DNA of 64,000 nucleotides, from NCBI GenBank assembly GCA_963555705.1, contig OY743173.1, forward strand, positions 1,265,001 through 1,329,000, in the 5' to 3' direction. Shown piece by piece: positions 61,115 to 64,000 of this stretch; the first letter of the stretch is position 1; each line of letters begins with the position of its first letter. The notes beneath the pieces are model-generated. The model made no database searches and was not told the DNA's origin. It saw only the letters and a list, made by a program, of their open reading frames with translations. The DNA comes from Ligustrum vulgare. Taxonomy: Eukaryota > Streptophyta > Magnoliopsida > Lamiales > Oleaceae. Both the position numbers and the translations under genes were made by a program.

Positions 61115-63398
61115 ATGACAGAAAGTCCTAGCAAGTTGTCGGGGTCCTCCATAGAAATAGAGGAGATCTCTACCATGAGTCCAAGTGGACTCGATAGTTC
61201 ATCCTTCCAACTTACAGTTGAGAAATTGAATGGAAAGAATTATCAAGAGTGGGCTCAATGGATTGAACTAGTGATTGATGGCAAGGGAAAATTAGGGTTC
61301 CTTACCGGTGAGAAGGAGAAGCCAGCCTCATCCAATGTCGTTACTCTGCAAAAGTGGAAGTCGGAGAACTCGATGGTGACTGCCTGGCTTGTCAACTCCA
61401 TGAAACCTTCCGACGAAAGAACCTATCTCTTCCTGCCGACAGCAAAAGATGTTTGGGATGCAGTTCGGGAGACACCTACTCCGATGAAGAAAATTCCTCT
61501 CAGTTCTTCGAAATCAAAACCAAATTATAGCATATGAAGCAAGGGGAGAAGGAGGTTACAGAATATTACATGGAGATGAGTGCTTTGTGGCAAGAACTTG
61601 ATCTCAGTATAGAAGAAGACTGGGAGTGTGCAGCCGACAACGTGAAGTACAAAAAGAGACTCGAAAATGAAAGAGTTTTTGAATTTCTGGCTGGACTCAA
61701 TCGAGATCTTGATGATGTTAGAGGGAAGAATTCTTGGAAGAAAACCACTACCTTCTACTCGCGAAGTCTTCGCCGAGGTGAGAAGAGAAGAGAATCGCCG
61801 AACCGTGATGCTGAGGGAGAAGAGAGGGAATGGGCCTGAAGGATCTGCCCTACAAACTGGCGGTTATGGTTTTTAATGGGCCATCAAATGTCGGGCCAAA
61901 AAATAAAAGTTGTGGACATGGACTGGGAGCTTCAACTGGGTCTGGATCAAAAGCCAGTGGATCGACTAATGCTTTTAATGGGCCAGGCCCGAATCAACAG
62001 AAAAAAGGCCCTGGTGTGAACATTGTCGCAAGCTCAGACACAAAATAGATGATTGCTGGAATTTACATGGAAAGCCACTCGACTGGAAATCCAAAAATTA
62101 CAATAAAAGTCGAAGATATCAGGCCTCAATTGACGATCAATCCCATGACCCATTCAGTCGTGAGCAAATGGAGCAACTATACAAAATGTTTTCAAATTCC
62201 CAAATTTCTAGTCATTCCTCTAATATGTCTTCAGGCTCATTGGCCCACAAAGGTAATCCCTTAATGGCACTAAATATAACTTCCCAAATTAAAAATCCCT
62301 AGATTGTTGACTCTAGTGCCTCTGATCATATGACTAGTAGCCACAAAAATTTGCTAGTAATCTAAAAGTCAATTGCAGATGGATCACTATCATCTGTTGC
62401 AGGAAAGGGGGCCATACAGCTCTCTGATTCTGTAGTAACACTGAAACCTGTTCTTCACGTTCCAAATCTATCTTGCAATTTAATGTCCATTAGTAAGTTG
62501 ACAAAAAATTCTAACTGTTCTGCCATTTTCTTTCCCACTTATTGTGTTTTTCAGGACCTGTCATCGGGGAAGATGATTGGCAGTGCTAAGAAGTGTGATG
62601 GACTCTATTACGTTGATGAAGACAAGAAAGGACATCGTCAAACTTCAATTTGTAATTCTGCATCTTTCTAAAAGTAGTGAACTTATGTTATGGCATTTTA
62701 GGATGGGTCATCCAAATTATCAGTATTTGACTAAGTTGTTTCCTTCTATTTGCTCTAATAAAAAGAATTTTATATTTCAATGTGAAATTTGTCAATTTGC
62801 TAAACATCAACGCACTTCATTTCCACAGTCCAAATACCAACCGTCAAAACCTTTCACTATGATACATAGCGACTTATGGGGTTCTTCTCGTACTCATACT
62901 CGCAACCACAAAAAATGGTTCGTCACATTTATAGATGATCATACTCAAGTTAGTTGGGTCTACCTTCTAAATGAAAAAAATGAAGTTCATGAGGTATTCA
63001 AAAATTTCCATTCCATGATCCAAACACAATTTCAAACTTAGATCCAAATTCTGCGTAGTGATAATGGCACCGAATATTTCAATTCTATATTGGGAGATTA
63101 TTTAAAAACAAATGGGATAATCCATCAAAGTTCATGTGTCAACACTCCACAACAAAACGGCATTTCCGAAAGGAAAAATAGACACCTACTTGAAGTAGCT
63201 CGTGCCCTAATGTTCACTACCACAATGCCAAAATTGTTCTGGGGGGATGCCATTCTTACATCAACTTATCTAATTAATCGAATGCCTAGTAAAGTACTCT
63301 CATTTGAAACCCCACTCAAAACTCTACAAAAAAATTTCCCAAATTCCCACCTATACTCTCATCTACAACTAAGAGTGTTCGGTTGTACAGCATTTGTT
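61115..63398 (+). pseudogene. Copia gag-pol (gag, protease, integrase) with frameshifts
   Basis: ATG 61115 starts MTESPSKLSGSS. The gag core follows (VEKLNGKNYQEWAQWIELVI, then TAWLVNSM and LFLPTAKDVWDAV). A frameshift near 61472 moves the frame; the next block is EYYMEMSALWQELD and ERVFEFLAGLNRDLDDVRG. Around 61995-62110 the zinc knuckle (W-C-H-C-type sequence) is split between frames. The protease position reads VDSSASDHM at 62306, with DSS instead of DS/TG. Pre-integrase: LMLWHFRMGHPNY at 62683. The integrase core has D in FIDDHTQ (62930), D in RSDNGTEY (63056) and E in ERKNRHLL (63166). A TAG interrupts at 63040, and the frame is cut at 63399 by the tandem duplication. Non-functional as read. 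Confidence 0.9.
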
Positions 63399-64000
63399 GG
63401 TTCGTCACATTTATAGATGATCATACTCAAGTTAGTTGGGTCTACCTTCTAAATGAAAAAAATGAAGTTCATGAGGTATTCAAAAATTTCCATTCCATGA
63501 TCCAAACACAATTTCAAACTTAGATCCAAATTCTGCGTAGTGATAATGGCACCGAATATTTCAATTCTATATTGGGGGATTATTTAAAAACAAATGGGAT
63601 AATCCATCAAAGTTCATGTGTCAACACTCCACAACAAAACGGCATTTCCGAAAGGAAAAATAGACACCTACTTGAAGTAGCTCGTGCCCTAATGTTCACT
63701 ACCACAATGCCAAAATTGTTCTGGGGGGATGCCATTCTTACATCAACTTATCTAATTAATCGAATGCCTAGTAAAGTACTCTCATTTGAAACCCCACTCA
63801 AAACTCTACAAAAAAATTTCCCAAATTCCCACCTATACTCTCATCTACAACTAAGAGTGTTCGGTTGTACAGCATTTGTTGGTTCGTCACATTTATAGAT
63901 GATCATACTCAAGTTAGTTGGGTCTACCTTCTAAATGAAAAAAATGAAGTTCATGAGGTATTAAAAAATTTCCATTCCATGATCCAAACACAATTTCAAA
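62917..64000 (+). repeat. 482-bp tandem repeat of the Copia integrase core (two full copies plus a partial third)
   Basis: Unit starts GGTTCGTCACATTTATAGAT are at 62917, 63399 and 63881, exactly 482 bp apart. Copies 1 and 2 differ at very few sites (for example GGGAGATT against GGGGGATT near 63092/63574). Copy 3 is cut by the window end. 482 is not a multiple of 3, so each junction shifts the frame. Confidence 0.97.

Larger units (their letters stand above)
60876..64000 (+). mobile_element. Ty1/Copia retrotransposon, running off the right edge
   Basis: A short 5' LTR, a perfect tRNA-iMet primer site and a gag-pol order of Copia type (gag, zinc knuckle region, protease, pre-integrase, integrase). 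The 3' half is beyond the window. The integrase region is tandemly multiplied. Confidence 0.92.

Overview
The window looks like nuclear DNA of a flowering plant, most likely a eudicot. It is AT-rich, its genes have many short exons with GT-AG introns, and most of the sequence is nested transposable elements. No prokaryotic signatures, CRISPR arrays, rRNA genes or tRNA genes were seen. All calls come from reading the sequence and recalling protein families; no database search was run.

Two host genes read as intact. On the minus strand, 771-5682 is a 14-exon gene for a class II poly(A) polymerase / tRNA nucleotidyltransferase family protein (508 aa), with one GC-AG intron. On the plus strand, 44998-46831 is a 6-exon bHLH transcription factor of the BEE/HBI1 type (250 aa). 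A RING-H2 (ATL-type) pseudogene lies at 6109-6774. Two isolated exon-like pieces, at 42745 and 60578, may be remnants of other genes.

Region by region: 1-5.7 kb holds the polymerase gene. 5.8-9.7 kb has the ATL pseudogene, a degenerate GTGACCTT minisatellite and a long CT microsatellite. 9.7-20.9 kb is a decayed, 5'-truncated Copia element whose 3' LTR is split by a complete Ty3/Gypsy chromovirus (14072-20640, exact 5-bp target duplication). A solo LTR with a perfect target duplication is at 21551-22004. A further LTR starts near 22768 and resumes at 37243-37462, followed by a primer-binding site. It is interrupted by a 14-kb Helitron (23162-37242).

The Helitron carries both plant Helitron gene types in the same orientation: an RPA70-like single-strand DNA-binding protein and a RepHel protein (HUH/two-tyrosine Rep plus PIF1-like helicase). 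Together these would nick, unwind and coat DNA for rolling-circle transposition. Both genes have light damage (one in-frame stop, several single-base frameshifts). RepHel also contains a tandemly duplicated two-exon module, and RPA intron 1 holds an apparent captured segment.

38-44 kb is repeat-rich DNA with an LTR related to the Gypsy element just upstream of the bHLH gene. 47-60.5 kb is gene-poor and full of small inverted-repeat elements (Tourist-like with TTA duplications, one hAT-like with an 8-bp duplication). The window ends in a second Copia element (60876 onward), whose integrase region is tandemly repeated in 482-bp units that run off the right edge.
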